A stretch of 64,000 nucleotides of DNA from CAVQJU01 sp963754955 (lineage in GTDB: Bacteria; Acidobacteriota; Vicinamibacteria; Vicinamibacterales; CAVVIG01). The DNA lies in the NCBI GenBank assembly GCA_963754955.1, contig CAVWHY010000005.1:1-64000 (forward strand). The letters run 5' to 3'. Positions 52,393 to 61,622 of the stretch are shown one piece after another (position 1 is the stretch's first letter; every line of letters starts with the position of its first letter). The notes beneath the pieces are model-generated. The model did no database searches. It saw only the letters and a program-made list of their open reading frames with translations, and was not told the DNA's origin. Both the position numbers and the translations under genes were made by a program.

Positions 52393-52735
52393 AATGGCGT
52401 GCTCCTCAAACGCGGATCGTAACCCAAGTGCCGCTGGCAGTGTGACCGAATTGTGCGAGAAACCACACAGGAGAGAGGAACGGTGGAGCTTAGGTTCGTT
52501 CGGAGACACCGCCGACGCCGTCGCGATGGCGATCCTGCCGCACGGATCACGGCGGCGCTTGGCTCAGTTGTCGGCATCCAAACCCGGCCGTCTTCGCATG
52601 CAGCCCATCCCCAGCCAGCGGCCAGCGCGGTTGCGCGGCGAGCGTTTTGCTGCGCACTCAATTGGGTCTGCCTCGAAGTTCCAGCTCGCTGTCACCAAAA
52701 CCGTCGGCGGTTTAGCGCTCAGGAAGGCATTCAGT

Positions 52736-53287
52736 GTGACGACGGCACAACCAGAACCGTTGACGTCAGATTTGTCGTCCCGGGCCGGTGCGCCGGTGCG
52801 CAACGTCCGCGCCATCGTCGAACTTGAGCGCGCGGAGTTAGGCCGTCGGTCAGCGGTCGAGCGCCTGACAGACCGCATCAGCGGAGCCGTCAGTAGCAAT
52901 GGCTTTGTTATTCTTCATATCGCGTGGTTCGTTCTGTGGATCGTCGCGAATCGCATGCTTTCAAAGCCGTTCGACGCCTATCCCTTCAACCTGCTGACGA
53001 TGATCGTCTCATTGGAAGCGATCATTTTGACGTCCTTTGTCCTCATGGCGCAGGACCGCCTCACCAAGTTGGCCGATCGCCGCGCCCATTTGGATCTGCA
53101 GATCAACCTCATCGCTGAGCAGGAACTCACCGCGATTCTGCGGGTGATGTGCCGCTTGGCCGAGAACGGCGGGATAGACGTTCGGACATGTGACGCGACG
53201 ATCGGGGACTGGCTGCGAGAGACCGATGTCCAATTGCTGGCCAAAGCGCTGGATCGCGAGCTCGAGACACCGGTTGCGAAGAGTTGA
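52736..53287 (+). CDS. DUF1003 membrane protein
   Basis: 183 residues from GTG 52,736 (VTTAQPEPLTSDLSSRAGAP), chosen for the AGGAAGG before it; an open frame continues upstream without a better start. The DUF1003 core runs RISGAVSSNGFVILHIAWFV, LWIVANRMLSKPFDAYPFNL and LLTMIVSLEAIILTSFVLMAQ, followed by RLTKLADRRAHLDLQINLIAEQE. Two membrane helices flank the FDPYPF-like loop. The function of this family is not established. It is divergent from the VPDSG-CTERM gene, with 343 bp between starts. Confidence 0.88.
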   Translation: MTTAQPEPLTSDLSSRAGAPVRNVRAIVELERAELGRRSAVERLTDRISGAVSSNGFVILHIAWFVLWIVANRMLSKPFDAYPFNLLTMIVSLEAIILTSFVLMAQDRLTKLADRRAHLDLQINLIAEQELTAILRVMCRLAENGGIDVRTCDATIGDWLRETDVQLLAKALDRELETPVAKS

Positions 53288-53588
53288 CCCGATCGCCGGA
53301 TCGCGCTCGTCGGGATCCTGTTCTCAGCCGTAGCGCCGGCGGAGGCTCAATCACCGTTTGTGACGGACGATGTGAGAGTCGCAGGCGTGCCCCCAACCAC
53401 GATGGACGGCACCTGGCGGGAAGGAATTCACCGCGAATCACCCGACGTGCAAAGCCGTCCGATGACGGGTCGGCGGTTCGGGTGAGGTTTACCGCGGCAG
53501 TCTGACGACCTCAAGGGAGCATCAGACAAGCGCCGATCTCAATGGAATCGCTTGATTACTACCCTTCCTACATGCGACGCAATCCATC
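53288..53588. other. intergenic region without gene
   Basis: About 300 bp downstream of DUF1003. No gene or strong structure recognised. Confidence 0.4.
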
Positions 53589-54145
53589 ATGAAGAGCCAA
53601 CTGTTCCGAGACTTGATTCAAGGCTTCACGGCTCGTCGTGCTGTCGGAGCATCAGCCGTTCGTGGCAGGTCGAAGGAAACGGCGAAAACGTGTCGGGACT
53701 TCCTCCGCACAATTAACCTTGCACAATTTGGAACATCGAACGCGGTTAAGTTCAACACCGCGCTTGATCGCACCACACAGCGACTGGCCGCGAGGCTCAA
53801 GCCGAGAGGTAAGAAGTTCGGCGTGGCCCGCAAGATTGTGAACATCTTCTGGCGCGATTGTCTTTATACGGATGGCCTTCGTGCCCTATGGATTGGCGAG
53901 AGCTGAGACCCTGATGGAGTTGCCTCTGGATAGCATCCGCGAAGAAGCTCCATGAGAGGTTCAAGGGTCCGTTGAGTGGATGGCGAGGCGTCAAACGAGT
54001 GGACAAGGCGCTCAATCGCGAATACCAAGCGGCGGCTCTGAAGATAGCGGAAGACGAAGACATCGCGCGCGCTCACTTGGACGACAGATCCGATGTGCGT
54101 CTTCTCATCGGGGTTCTGGTGATGCAGTTCCAACTGCTGCGTTGA
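53589..54145 (+). CDS. hypothetical protein, frameshifted
   Basis: About 184 residues beginning MKSQLFRDLIQGFTARRAVG. Two one-base insertions (near 53,874 and 53,938) interrupt the frame. Removing them gives a continuous protein with ARKIVNIFWRDCLYTDAFV, LARAETLMELPLDSIAKKLHERF, WRGVKRVDKALNREYQAAAL and IARAHLDD; the total then divides evenly by three. It is basic and helical, without export signal. I recall similar proteins in soil bacteria but know no function. Its last ~60 bp are antisense to the zinc-finger core of the HNH-like gene, so the true C-terminus may be earlier. Confidence 0.6.
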
Positions 54146-54247
54146 TCCGCAGTGCCCACATTGCTTGTCGGCGAAGAATGTGCCGCGGCGATCTCGCATC
54201 CATTGACGGCAATACGCCCGCTGCTTCGCCCGGTCTTTATACGGCAT
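53864..54247 (-). CDS. HNH-endonuclease-like protein, 3' part decayed or frameshifted
   Basis: Starts at ATG 54,247 (MPYKDRAKQRAYCRQWMRDR). The first ~52 residues match phage-type HNH proteins: basic helix, FADKQCGHCGSTQQLELHHQ with CxxC and the His-His of the beta-beta-alpha metal site, then NPDEKT. The expected second half with another Cys pair is not visible; the frame continues to 53,864 as unrelated sequence, and a shifted reading gives HRICRPSERARC. It overlaps the opposite-strand gene 53,589-54,145. It is probably a degraded mobile-element gene. Confidence 0.5.
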   Translation of the reverse strand: MPYKDRAKQRAYCRQWMRDRRGTFFADKQCGHCGSTQQLELHHQNPDEKTHIGSVVQVSARDVFVFRYLQSRRLVFAIERLVHSFDASPSTQRTLEPLMELLRGCYPEATPSGSQLSPIHRARRPSV

Positions 54248-54307
54248 GAACACTCTCCTGCCTGGATTACAGGCCGCGAGTGTTTGAACCCGGATTCGTC
54301 TACTGCC

Positions 54308-54478
54308 TCATTCGGAAGTGCGGTCCACAAATTCCACATCGGGGTTCTGCTGCTGTAGCTTCTGAAACGAATCCTCACAAAACACGCATTCCCATCGATT
54401 GAAGGTGAACGTGCCGAGCTGGAGCGTCACGCCCGAGGGCTTCACGAGGACGAGCAGGTCTTTCCGCACATAGGTCAT
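54308..54478 (-). CDS. small CxxC protein
   Basis: 56 residues from ATG 54,478: MTYVRKDLLVLVKPSGVTLQ, then WECVFCEDSFQKL. One CxxC pair suggests half a zinc ribbon or a redox motif. A longer frame to 54,595 would add a CxxC-rich N-terminus (CRVCASLRVLGGCRFCP), so the start is uncertain. It is 60 bp upstream of the HNH-like gene and in the same orientation. Not a recognised family. Confidence 0.4.
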   Translation of the reverse strand: MTYVRKDLLVLVKPSGVTLQLGTFTFNRWECVFCEDSFQKLQQQNPDVEFVDRTSE

Positions 54479-55329
54479 GTGGCCCTCAGAACTCCCGCCA
54501 ATGGTCGTTTTTGGGCAGAATCGACAACCACCCAGAACCCGAAGCGATGCACAAACGCGACACGTCGGTGTAGTCATTCCGACCCGGCGATGCATTCAGG
54601 AAGGTCTGACAGGCGTGGCGGGAGGCGACTGTCCGCCTCCCGGCGTCTTCGGGGGAGCTGAAAGCTCTTGTCGGTCTGCCGGACGGCAACCGAGCGTAGT
54701 TGCCACGTATAGAGCAACCGCGATGCCACGAAAAACCCGTCGAGCGGAGAGACAGGGCCGCATGCTCGCGACGAATGCGAGACAACGCAAGGCTTCGACC
54801 TACCGCCTGTCGCGCTGTCTACGTCACCAGACGACCAGCCAAGCCGCCATCAGACAGACTCTAAATGACAATAGTTATTGGTATGCAATCTGCGTAGTGT
54901 TTTGTAAGTCCAATTAACATAGCTGTTTAATGGCGCACAGGCTGATGGCACGAATTGTCCCTACGGTCGAAGATGAACTTCGACCCCGCCGCTGGTCGCC
55001 ACCAGCGAAAAAGGGCCCTATGTCGAAGCGTCCATCATCTCTCAGCGCGTCCCGTATCTGCTCGTCCGGCCTGCCGTTGATTCGTTTGCCATTTGTCAGC
55101 GCAACGGCCTCGAATGCTCGCCAGCCGGTTTGTGACCCGGCTGGTAAAAACCGGCAACACCGTTGTTGAGCAGACGCACCAGCTCGCGACGCTGACACCC
55201 GTCACCACGGTCTACGCGCTGGACGGCGTGACGATTGACCCGACCACGGGCGCACCCTTCGCAGAATCGCCGGTGCGGTAATGGCTCCAGACTGTCCAAG
55301 ACACCGACCGCGACGAACTGGACCAACGT
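54479..55329. other. decayed stretch without confident genes
   Basis: About 850 bp of lower GC with short competing frames on both strands (for example 54,914-55,198 minus and 55,093-55,281 plus). None has a ribosome-binding site or a family signature I recognise. Together with its neighbours it looks like degraded mobile DNA. Confidence 0.4.
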
Positions 55330-55712
55330 GGCCGTCGAGTGCGGCTACACGCAGATGGCCGACCCCAAGCAGTTGGTTGAAGCACTGAGCCGACTCGAAG
55401 CAGGCGACGTGACGCGAACGCGCTACAGCATTCGTGTCGCTTGTCGCGGTCGTCGGCAGCCCGCTTTCAGCGCTCACCACCCAGGATGCTTTGACGTGCT
55501 TCGACATCAGGCGCGTTAGACGAGCCCCCATCACCAGGGAATGACCCCAAGACATCGGCTACTGCACCGTAGGTGGCGCGGACCTGTTCGTGATTCAGGA
55601 ACTCCAAAATGTCTTCGAGCGACACGTCGCCCACTGACGAGCGCACATTCGCTTTCGTCGCTCGATTGCAGTTCGCGCAGAAGCGGGGATCGATGCCGTG
55701 GATGCACTTCAT
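55330..55712 (-). CDS. small conserved hypothetical with CxHG...CxxC start, frameshifted
   Basis: Starts MKCIHGIDPRFCANCNRATK at 55,712: four Cys and one His suggest a zinc knuckle. It continues VSLEDILEFLNHEQVRATYG, AVADVLG and, after one or two shifts near 55,545, VIPW, MGARLTRLMSKHVKASWVVS and AESGLPT. This matches a small family I remember from metagenomic and soil genomes in which ATYGAVAEVLG and ASWVVSAESGLPT recur. The layout is reminiscent of alkyltransferase-like/Ogt-type DNA-binding segments, which is speculative. The 3' end cannot be fixed. Confidence 0.5.
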
Positions 55713-55814
55713 GACGCAACCAGATTCACACGCGATCTCCAGCTATCGATTTGGGTCTTCGAAACGAACTCGCCCGCATGGACGGTAAACATTGGCTTCA
55801 CTCGGTCACTCGCG

Positions 55815-56283
55815 TCATCCGAACATCTTCTTCGCTGACGAGGGAATCCAGGTCGTGCCTCGGCCTAATGTGGAGAAGCGAGAACTCACTCCTTTTGTCC
55901 ACTCATATCACACGATGGCGTCCGCGCTGTAACGCCTCTTGACTGCTCTCAGCCGGCGAATGTCTGGTTCGGTTGGGCGTGGGGCCGAGCCTCCCTTCAT
56001 TTTGCACAAGCACGATCTCAAACAGGTCGCCTGACTTGAGCACGGCGTGGTCCGAACGTGCCGTGTCTTTCCTGATCGCCAGCACATCGACAATTCCGCG
56101 CCACTCGCCGCCACCCGTGCCTCGGAAGGACACGAACCGCCAGCGTTTCGCCACCTTCGCCGTGAGGGCAAGGAAAGGATTTCAGTCCATCGGTCGGTGT
56201 TGCCGGCCTTTTTCCAGGCTGGAATTGCCGAGTGTGCGCCGCGCCTCCTTGTGTCTGGCCGCAAGCGAGCGAACTGTTGTCAT
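55815..56283 (-). CDS. conserved hypothetical (restriction-endonuclease-like), frameshifted
   Basis: About 155 residues from ATG 56,283 (MTTVRSLAARHKEARRTLGN). Across several shifts it reads LKSFPALTAKVAKRWRFVSF, RGTGGGEWRGIVDVLAIRKD, SGDLFEIVLVQMKGGSAPRP, LRAVKRRYSADAIV, YEWTKGVSSRFSTLGR and ends SSAKKMFG at 55,815. The blocks E-x-RG-IVDVLAIRKD and DLFEIVLVQMKGGSA suggest a PD-(D/E)xK-type fold (D-V-L ... Q-x-K). Homologues are common hypothetical proteins. It may be a nuclease-fold remnant of a mobile element. Confidence 0.55.
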
Positions 56284-56586
56284 TGTCACCAGTATGCGGA
56301 CTGGCGCCTTTGGAGGGTGTTCTGTTTTGGCCTTCGCTCTGAAGCATACGTCGGCGAGGTCGGGCGAAAGAGGCAGCAAACGGCGACCTGTCCAAGGTGT
56401 CCCAGCTGTCCTAGCGACTCTATTCCCCCTCCAATATCGAGGCGTGAATTGAAAGGGACAGAAAGGCCTGGGACAGCCTGGACAGCTGGGACAGCGAGAT
56501 TGGCTGCGGGCCTGCCGCGGTGCGGCACCGCCGCACCTTACTTCGGCATCAAGCGATGAACTGCTTCGGGGCGAGGCGGGTCATCG

Positions 56587-56643
56587 ACCAACAAAAAAGC
56601 CCACCTCGATGGTGGGCCTCACGGTGCTCACATTCTGCTCAAC
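56587..56643. repeat. 58-bp direct repeat with terminator hairpin, copy A
   Basis: ACCAACAAAAAAGCCCACCT followed by a hairpin and GCTCACATTCTGCTCAACG. It is an imperfect direct copy of 57,586-57,643, 999 bp away. On the minus strand GCCCACC..GGTGGGC is followed by TTTTTTG, a terminator. Confidence 0.65.
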
Positions 56644-56858
56644 GATGACAGGAAGGCATCATGGCACCGACACCACCTTCAGCTCCAGGGCGCAGCGCGG
56701 GCCTTCGTCGCGGCCCTCATCGTGATCGTCGCCATTCTACGAGGGTTCGATCCACGCATGAGACACGACGGCGCTCGCCCGCGCTGGTGCGACAACTGAC
56801 GCGCTCCATCGATTCGTTCACGTCGATTTCTTCACTCGGCCAAGCGTAGAAGTTGACG

Positions 56859-57257
56859 TTAAGTGGCTTTGGCGAGACAGCGCTCGATGGCATCAACAAG
56901 ATTGGCAGGCGCACAGGGCTTTGCTAGATGGCGGTCGCATCCGGCACGCATCGCACTCACGCGCTCGTGCGGGAGGTCGGAACCTGTCAATGCGATGATC
57001 GGTATCGCGACTGTCCGCGCACCGGCCTTCAGCTGCCGCGCTACCTCCCATCCGTCGATGTCCGGTAATCCCAGATCGAGGACGATCACACTGGGCGCCC
57101 AGGTGCTCGCGAGTTCCAACGCCTCTCGTCCGGTGCCCACTGACGTCACGTCGTAGCCGAAGCTCGCCAGATAAGCAGCATAGCCTTCTCGGGTCGCCGA
57201 ATCATCGTCCACGAACAGCACACGCAGGTGAGTCGTCGGCTTGATGGTCAAGATCAA
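56859..57257 (-). CDS. stand-alone response regulator receiver
   Basis: 132 residues, a single receiver domain. Acidic pocket DDD in LFVDDDSATREGYAAYLA (about residues 16-19), phospho-acceptor Asp in SVIVLDLGLPDIDGWEV (about 61), Thr in IIALTGSD and Lys in HLAKPCAP. No output domain, so it acts by protein contact, like CheY-type or phosphorelay receivers. It lies between two copies of a 58-bp repeat near the tRNA-Pro gene. The orphan GAF kinase at 48,943 is a candidate partner. Confidence 0.9.
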   Translation of the reverse strand: MILTIKPTTHLRVLFVDDDSATREGYAAYLASFGYDVTSVGTGREALELASTWAPSVIVLDLGLPDIDGWEVARQLKAGARTVAIPIIALTGSDLPHERVSAMRAGCDRHLAKPCAPANLVDAIERCLAKAT

Positions 57258-57585
57258 TCAGCGTAGCACGGTTGAAGATCACCGATTTGAAAGGGGTGCC
57301 GTCGCCGCCGTGAGACCGATCAGCGATCCGCCTGTGCTCGGCAAATACGTTATCCGCCGGCAAGCTGAGCCTGCGGCCAGTTCCGTCGCGTCACGCGAGC
57401 GATAGGCGGGTCCGCGAGCTTACGATTCGGGCCAGGTCGAACCGCGTAGCGTCCCAGAAGCGGATTCGACACTTCATAAGGCTCCTGCACGCGTGATCTG
57501 CGCCGGAAGTTCGCTCGCCCCCAGCCCGGTCGTCTCGAGCCAGAGGGGACATCATGTGCCGATGTGGCGGCGACTCGATGCCTTT
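57258..57585. other. intergenic region without gene
   Basis: About 330 bp upstream of the receiver gene. No integrase or other gene recognised; only its likely promoter region. Confidence 0.45.
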
Positions 57586-57643
57586 ACCAACAAAAAAGCC
57601 CACCTCAGTGGTGGGCTCTTTCATGCTCAAATTATGCTCAACG
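57586..57643 (-). terminator. 58-bp repeat copy B, probable terminator for tRNA-Pro
   Basis: On the minus strand GCCCACC-actga-GGTGGGC (57,616-57,598) is followed by TTTTTT. It lies about 96 bp downstream of the tRNA 3' end. The surrounding 58 bp repeat those at 56,587-56,643. Confidence 0.7.
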
Positions 57644-57710
57644 CGGAACGAGACGGCACCACCGCAATGATGATGCCACCACTCAAACCGGTTGGATTTG
57701 TGGAGGAAAT

Positions 57711-57788
<78 letters not shown>

Positions 57789-57803
57789 ACCGGACGTGAA
57801 CGG

Positions 57804-58561
57804 TTATCTTACCTTAGCTTCCGCCTCGAAAGATAGGCGTTCGACCGCCGCAAGCGCCTGATGCGCGGTCAGATCCGGGTGCAGCGGCGTCACCGACACG
57901 TACCCGTCCCGCACCGCCTGATAGTCCGACCGGTCGTGCGGCTCCCAGTCGTCCTGCCCTTCCTCGATCCAGTAGTACGGCTTGTTCTTCGGATCGTGAC
58001 GCTCCGCGACCGACGTGATGTGGTTCCGCTTCGCCTGCACGGTCACGCGATACCCCTTCGGCCGGCCCCGCGGGACGTTCACGTTCAGAAACGTCCGCGG
58101 CGGCAGCGGATCCTGCAGCATCGCCTGCGTCACCGACGCGGCGGCGGCGGCAGCGTGGCTGAAGTCGTACTCCGTCGCGCCGCGCAGCGACACGGCCAGC
58201 GCCGGCCACGCCCAGCAGCGCGCCCTCGAGCGCGCCCGCCACGGTGCCCGAGTACGTCACATCGTCGCCCGAGATTCCAGCCCTTGTTGATCCCGGAGAC
58301 GACGAGATCCGGGAGTCCGCGGAAGATCTGCGTGACGGCGATGTTGACGCAATCGGTCGGCGTGCCGTCGACCGCGTACATCTTGTCGGCGATGTGCTCG
58401 AGCCGCAGCGGACGCCGCAGCGTCAGCGCGTGGCCGATCGCGCTCGCCTCCGTCGTCGGCGCGACGATGGTGACGTCACCAAACGGCGCAAGCACATCTG
58501 CGAGCGCCTTGATGCCTTCGGACCGGTAGCCATCATCATTGGTGACGAGAATGCGAAGCAT
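57804..58561 (-). CDS. surE: 5'-nucleotidase SurE, frameshifted
   Basis: About 252 residues from ATG 58,561 (MLRILVTNDDGYRSEGIKAL). The NDDG metal motif is at residues 8-11. IVAPTTEASAIGHALTLRRP and YAVDGTPTDCVNIAVTQIF follow, then PDLVVSGINKGWNLG. After shifts near 58,268 and 58,200 come VTYSGTVAGALEGALLG, AVSLRG and RTFLNVNVPRG. SurE hydrolyses nucleoside 5'- and 3'-monophosphates and short polyphosphate using a divalent metal. The shifts fall at homopolymer-like spots in an otherwise conserved protein, so they are most likely base-call errors. It is divergent from amrS. Confidence 0.9.
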
Positions 58562-58594
58562 GAAGATCTCGAATAGTACAATAGTTGACCGCGT

Positions 58595-59694
58595 ATGTTG
58601 ACGCTCGCCGAAACACTGGCGCGGCGGCACACGCGAGGGCGAGCTGTACGACGTCCTGCCGGACGGACGACTGCGCTGCGTCGCCTGCGGCCACCGCTGT
58701 CCGCTGCCCGACGGCGCGATCGGCGTCTGCAAGGTGCGCTTCAACGAAGGCGGACAGCTGCGCGTGCCGTGGGGATACGTCGGCGGCGTGCAGTGCGATC
58801 CGATCGAGAAGAAACCGTTCTTCCACGCCTACCCCGGCGCGCTCGCGTACAGCTTCGGCATGCTCGGCTGCGACCTGCACTGCGCGTACTGCCAGAACTG
58901 GGTCACCTCGCAGGCGCTGCGCGATCCGGCCGCCGTCGCGCCGCCGATCGAAGCGTCGCCCGAAGCGATGGTGCGCGACGCGAAGCGCCTCGGCGCGCAG
59001 GCGATCGTCAGCACCTACAACGAGCCGCTGATCACGAGCGAGTGGGCGGTCGCGGTGTTCAAGGAGGCGAAGGCCGCGGGCCTCGTCACCGGGTTCGTCT
59101 CGAACGGCAACGGCACGCCGGAAGTCCTCGAATATCTCCGGCCGTGGATCGATCTCTACAAGGTCGATCTCAAGAGCTTCGACGACCGCCACTATCGAGA
59201 GCTCGGCGGCCGGCTCGAACCGATCCTCGACACGATCCGCCGGCTGCACGCGATGGGCGTCTGGCTCGAGATCGTCACGCTGCTCATCCCGGGCTTCAAC
59301 GACTCGCACGACGAGCTCTCGCGCCTCACGGCGTTCCTCGCCGGCGTCTCGCCGGACATCCCGTGGCACGTCACAGCGTTTCACGGCGACTACAAGATGA
59401 CGGAACCCGGCGAACACGACCGCCGGCATGCTCGCGGACGCGGCGGCGATCGGCCGCGCGCGGGCCTTCGCTACGTCTACGCGGGCAACCTCCCCGGCGC
59501 TGTCGGCGCCCTGGAAGACACGCGCTGCACCTCATGCGGCGCCACCCTCGTCGCGCGCAGCGGCTATCCGAGTCCGGGACTACCGCATTACCGCTGATAG
59601 CCGCTGTCCCGATTGCGGCACGCCAGTGCCGGGCCGCTGGAGCCCGCTTCGCGGCCAGTCGCTCGCCGCCCTTCTCCGCTCGCATCTGTCATAA
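58595..59694 (+). CDS. amrS: AmmeMemoRadiSam radical SAM enzyme AmrS, frameshifted
   Basis: About 365 residues from ATG 58,595 (MLTLAETLARRHTRG). After a shift near 58,640 it reads LRCVACGHRCPLPDGAIGVC, then the radical-SAM motif GCDLHCAYCQN (CxxxCxxC). STYNEPLITSEWA, LVTGFVSNGNGT, YKVDLKSFDDRHYR and PWHVTAFHGDYKM follow. Shifts near 59,415, 59,465 and 59,570 lead to the Cys-rich end TRCTSCGATLVARSGY...CPDCGTPVPG. The enzyme belongs to the widely conserved trio AmmeMemoRadiSam; its reaction is unresolved. Its stop at 59,694 is 8 bp before moaA, so the two are an operon. Confidence 0.88.
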
Positions 59695-59702
59695 TCGGAG
59701 AC

Positions 59703-60727
59703 GTGCACGCCGATCTCCTCGGGCGCCCGCTGCGCAATCTCCGTCTGTCGGTCACCGACCGGTGCAACCTGCGCTGCGAATACTGCATGCCCGAGGACGA
59801 GTACAACTGGCTGCCGCGCGAGGACGTCCTGCACTTCGAGGAGATCTCGCGCGCTCGTCGACGTCTTCCTTGCCGAAGGCGTCGATCGCCTGCGGCTGAC
59901 GGGCGGCGAGCCGCTGCTCCGGCGCGACCTCCCCGAACTCGTGAAGATGCTGTCCGGCAAGCCGCGGCCTCAACGACCTCGCGCTGACGACCAACGGCGT
60001 CCTGCTCGCCGAGCACGCCGACGCGCTCGCGGCCGCCGGCCTGCGCCGCATCACCGTCAGCCTGGACACGCTGCGTCCCGACCGGTTCAAGGCGCTCACG
60101 CGATTCGACGAGCTCGCCCGCGTGCACGAAGGAATGGCCGCGGCGAAGCGCGTGTTCGGCCGCGCGTTCAAGATCGACACGGTCGTCATCCGCGGCGTCA
60201 ACGACGACGAGATCGTGGATCTGATCGAGTACGGAAAGGCGATGGGCGCCGAAGTCCGGTTCATCGAGTACATGGACGTCGGCGGCGCGACGAAGTGGGC
60301 GCCCGGCTCCGTCGTCTCGCGGCAGGAGATCCTTGCGCGCCTCGCCGCCCACTACGGGGGCGTGGCGCCGATCGTCGAGGAGAGTTCGGCGCCGGCGGAT
60401 CGCTTCGAGCTGCCGGACGGCACCACCGTTCGGCATCATCTCGTCGACGACGGCCCCGTTCTGCAGCAGCTGCGATCGCAGCCGGCTGACGGCCGACGGC
60501 ATGTGGTACCTCTGTCTCTATGCCGCGCGCGGCATCGACCTGCGCGCGCCGCTGCGCCGCGGCGCGTCGGGCGCCGATATCGCCGACGATCATCCGCGCC
60601 GGCTGGCGCCAGCGCAGCGATCGCGGCGCCGAAGAGCGCCTGGCGCTCGGCGACCGCCGCGCGTTCGTGCCCGATCACATCGCTGAAAAGAGACCCGCAC
60701 CTCGAGATGCACACTCGGGGGGGCTAG
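59703..60727 (+). CDS. moaA: GTP 3',8-cyclase MoaA, frameshifted
   Basis: About 340 residues from GTG 59,703 (VHADLLGRPLRNLRLSVTDR), with GGAGA just upstream. The N-terminal radical-SAM cluster motif is CNLRCEYCMP. GVDRLRLTGGEPLLRRDLPE, LALTTNGVLLAEHA and FIEYMDVGGATKWAP follow. The C-terminal cluster is FCSSCDRSRLTADGMWYLCL, the second 4Fe-4S site that binds GTP. Shifts near 59,848, 59,965, 60,435 and 60,600 break the frame, but the blocks are complete. MoaA performs the first step of molybdenum cofactor synthesis, matching the modABC uptake system at 9.4 kb. Confidence 0.9.
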
Positions 60728-60733
60728 CGCTGA

Positions 60734-60763
60734 GGGCTGCGGGCTGGGGCTTAGGGCTTGGGG
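60734..60763 (+). other. five-tract G-quadruplex motif
   Basis: G-tracts at 60,734-736, 741-743, 746-749, 754-756 and 760-763 are separated by 2-4 bases (GGGCTGCGGGCTGGGG, then CTTAGGGCTTGGGG). This fits the G3+N1-7 quadruplex pattern. It lies between moaA and the convergent receiver gene and covers the latter's last codons. Confidence 0.7.
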
Positions 60764-61269
60764 ACTTGCGCGATCGGGGCCGGCTCTGACTCCGCTTCGT
60801 CGCTCGTGGCTGCTCCAGTCGCCAGGCTGCCGAAGACAAGCAGCGACAGCGCCTCGCGCAGGCCTTTCGACGTGAACGGCTTTTCCAGGAAGGCCTCGTC
60901 CGCCCACAGCCCCGTTTTTTCCTTGAACAGTCGATCGCTGTAGCCGGTCAGGTACAGCACCTTGAGCCCGCGATCCGACTGGCGCAGCTGACGCGCGAGT
61001 TCGTCGCCGGTCATCCCGGGCATCATCACATCGGTCACGAGTGCGTCGAATGTGCCGTTCGCAAAGGCTTCGAGCGCCTCGACGGCGTTGGAGGCGGCGG
61101 ACGTCTGATAGCCGGCTGTCTTCAGCACATGTACGACGTATCGCCGTACGACGGCTTCGTCGTCCACGATCAGCACGCGGCATTGCGCGGGCGTCTGACC
61201 GGCCTTCTTCAGGCGCGACGCGTAGCTCCTGATCGACCCGAGAACCGTGCCTTCGTCCGCTGATTGCAT
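60751..61269 (-). CDS. response regulator receiver protein
   Basis: 172 residues from ATG 61,269 (MQSADEGTVLGSIRSYASRL). After a 28-residue leader, one receiver domain: LIVDDEAVVRRYVVHVLKTA, phospho-acceptor Asp in DALVTDVMMPGMTGDELA, Thr in VLYLTGYSD and Lys in FLEKPFTSKGL. The Ala/Pro/Glu-rich tail (ATSDEAESEPAPIAQVPKP) has no output domain. The receiver type resembles those at the end of hybrid kinases (FixJ/CheY-like). No kinase adjoins it. It is convergent to moaA. Confidence 0.88.
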   Translation of the reverse strand: MQSADEGTVLGSIRSYASRLKKAGQTPAQCRVLIVDDEAVVRRYVVHVLKTAGYQTSAASNAVEALEAFANGTFDALVTDVMMPGMTGDELARQLRQSDRGLKVLYLTGYSDRLFKEKTGLWADEAFLEKPFTSKGLREALSLLVFGSLATGAATSDEAESEPAPIAQVPKP

Positions 61270-61310
61270 GGATATACCTTGGTTGTCATATCGGCCGCCG
61301 CGTTGCGGTG

Positions 61311-61354
61311 CTGTAGCCGGCCGGCGAACGTCCGCCTGAAGGCGAACGCTACAA
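61311..61354. repeat. CTTCAGG-loop dispersed hairpin
   Basis: CTGTAGC...GCTACAACAG flank the inner palindrome CGCC-TGAA-GGCG (61,333-61,344) with GCGAACG on both sides. It lies between the receiver gene and the zinc-ribbon gene. It is a further member of the hairpin family at 1,836, 15,023 and 42,409. Confidence 0.65.
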
Positions 61355-61366
61355 CAGACAAACAGT

Positions 61367-61606
61367 TCAGATTCGAGGGGATGTCGCCTGCCGAACGGCG
61401 GACGCGAGCACGGCGCCGAGCGCGGCAGCTGCCAGGACGAGCGGCGCGACGGGACGCTCTTCAATCGCGTAGCAGAGTGCGATGCCGATCGCCGCGCCAA
61501 TGAAAACGGTAAAGACCGCTTCGCTCAGACGAGACCACACGCCCCGGGGACATTTGTGGCCCTCTTCGAGGAAACCCATGCACTTCGGACAGGTTGCCAC
61601 GGGCAC
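61367..61606 (-). CDS. small zinc-ribbon membrane protein
   Basis: 79 residues: MPVATCPKCMGFLEEGHKCP carries CxxC and a third Cys (with His 17) as a one-sided zinc ribbon. It is followed by two hydrophobic helices (AVFTVFIGAAIGIALCYAI and VAPLVLAAAALGAVLASAV). Function unknown. It lies 16 bp beyond the stop of, and divergent in role from, the cytochrome gene at 61,623; both are on the minus strand, and it could be the last gene of that operon. Confidence 0.7.
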   Translation of the reverse strand: MPVATCPKCMGFLEEGHKCPRGVWSRLSEAVFTVFIGAAIGIALCYAIEERPVAPLVLAAAALGAVLASAVRQATSPRI

Positions 61607-61622
61607 ATACTAGCATGCGGAC

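Noticed and set aside
55235..55519. Plus-strand protein containing ADPKQLVEALSRLEAGDVTR
   Set aside because: It looks protein-like but is antisense to the better-supported zinc-knuckle gene at 55,330-55,712, with no ribosome-binding site.
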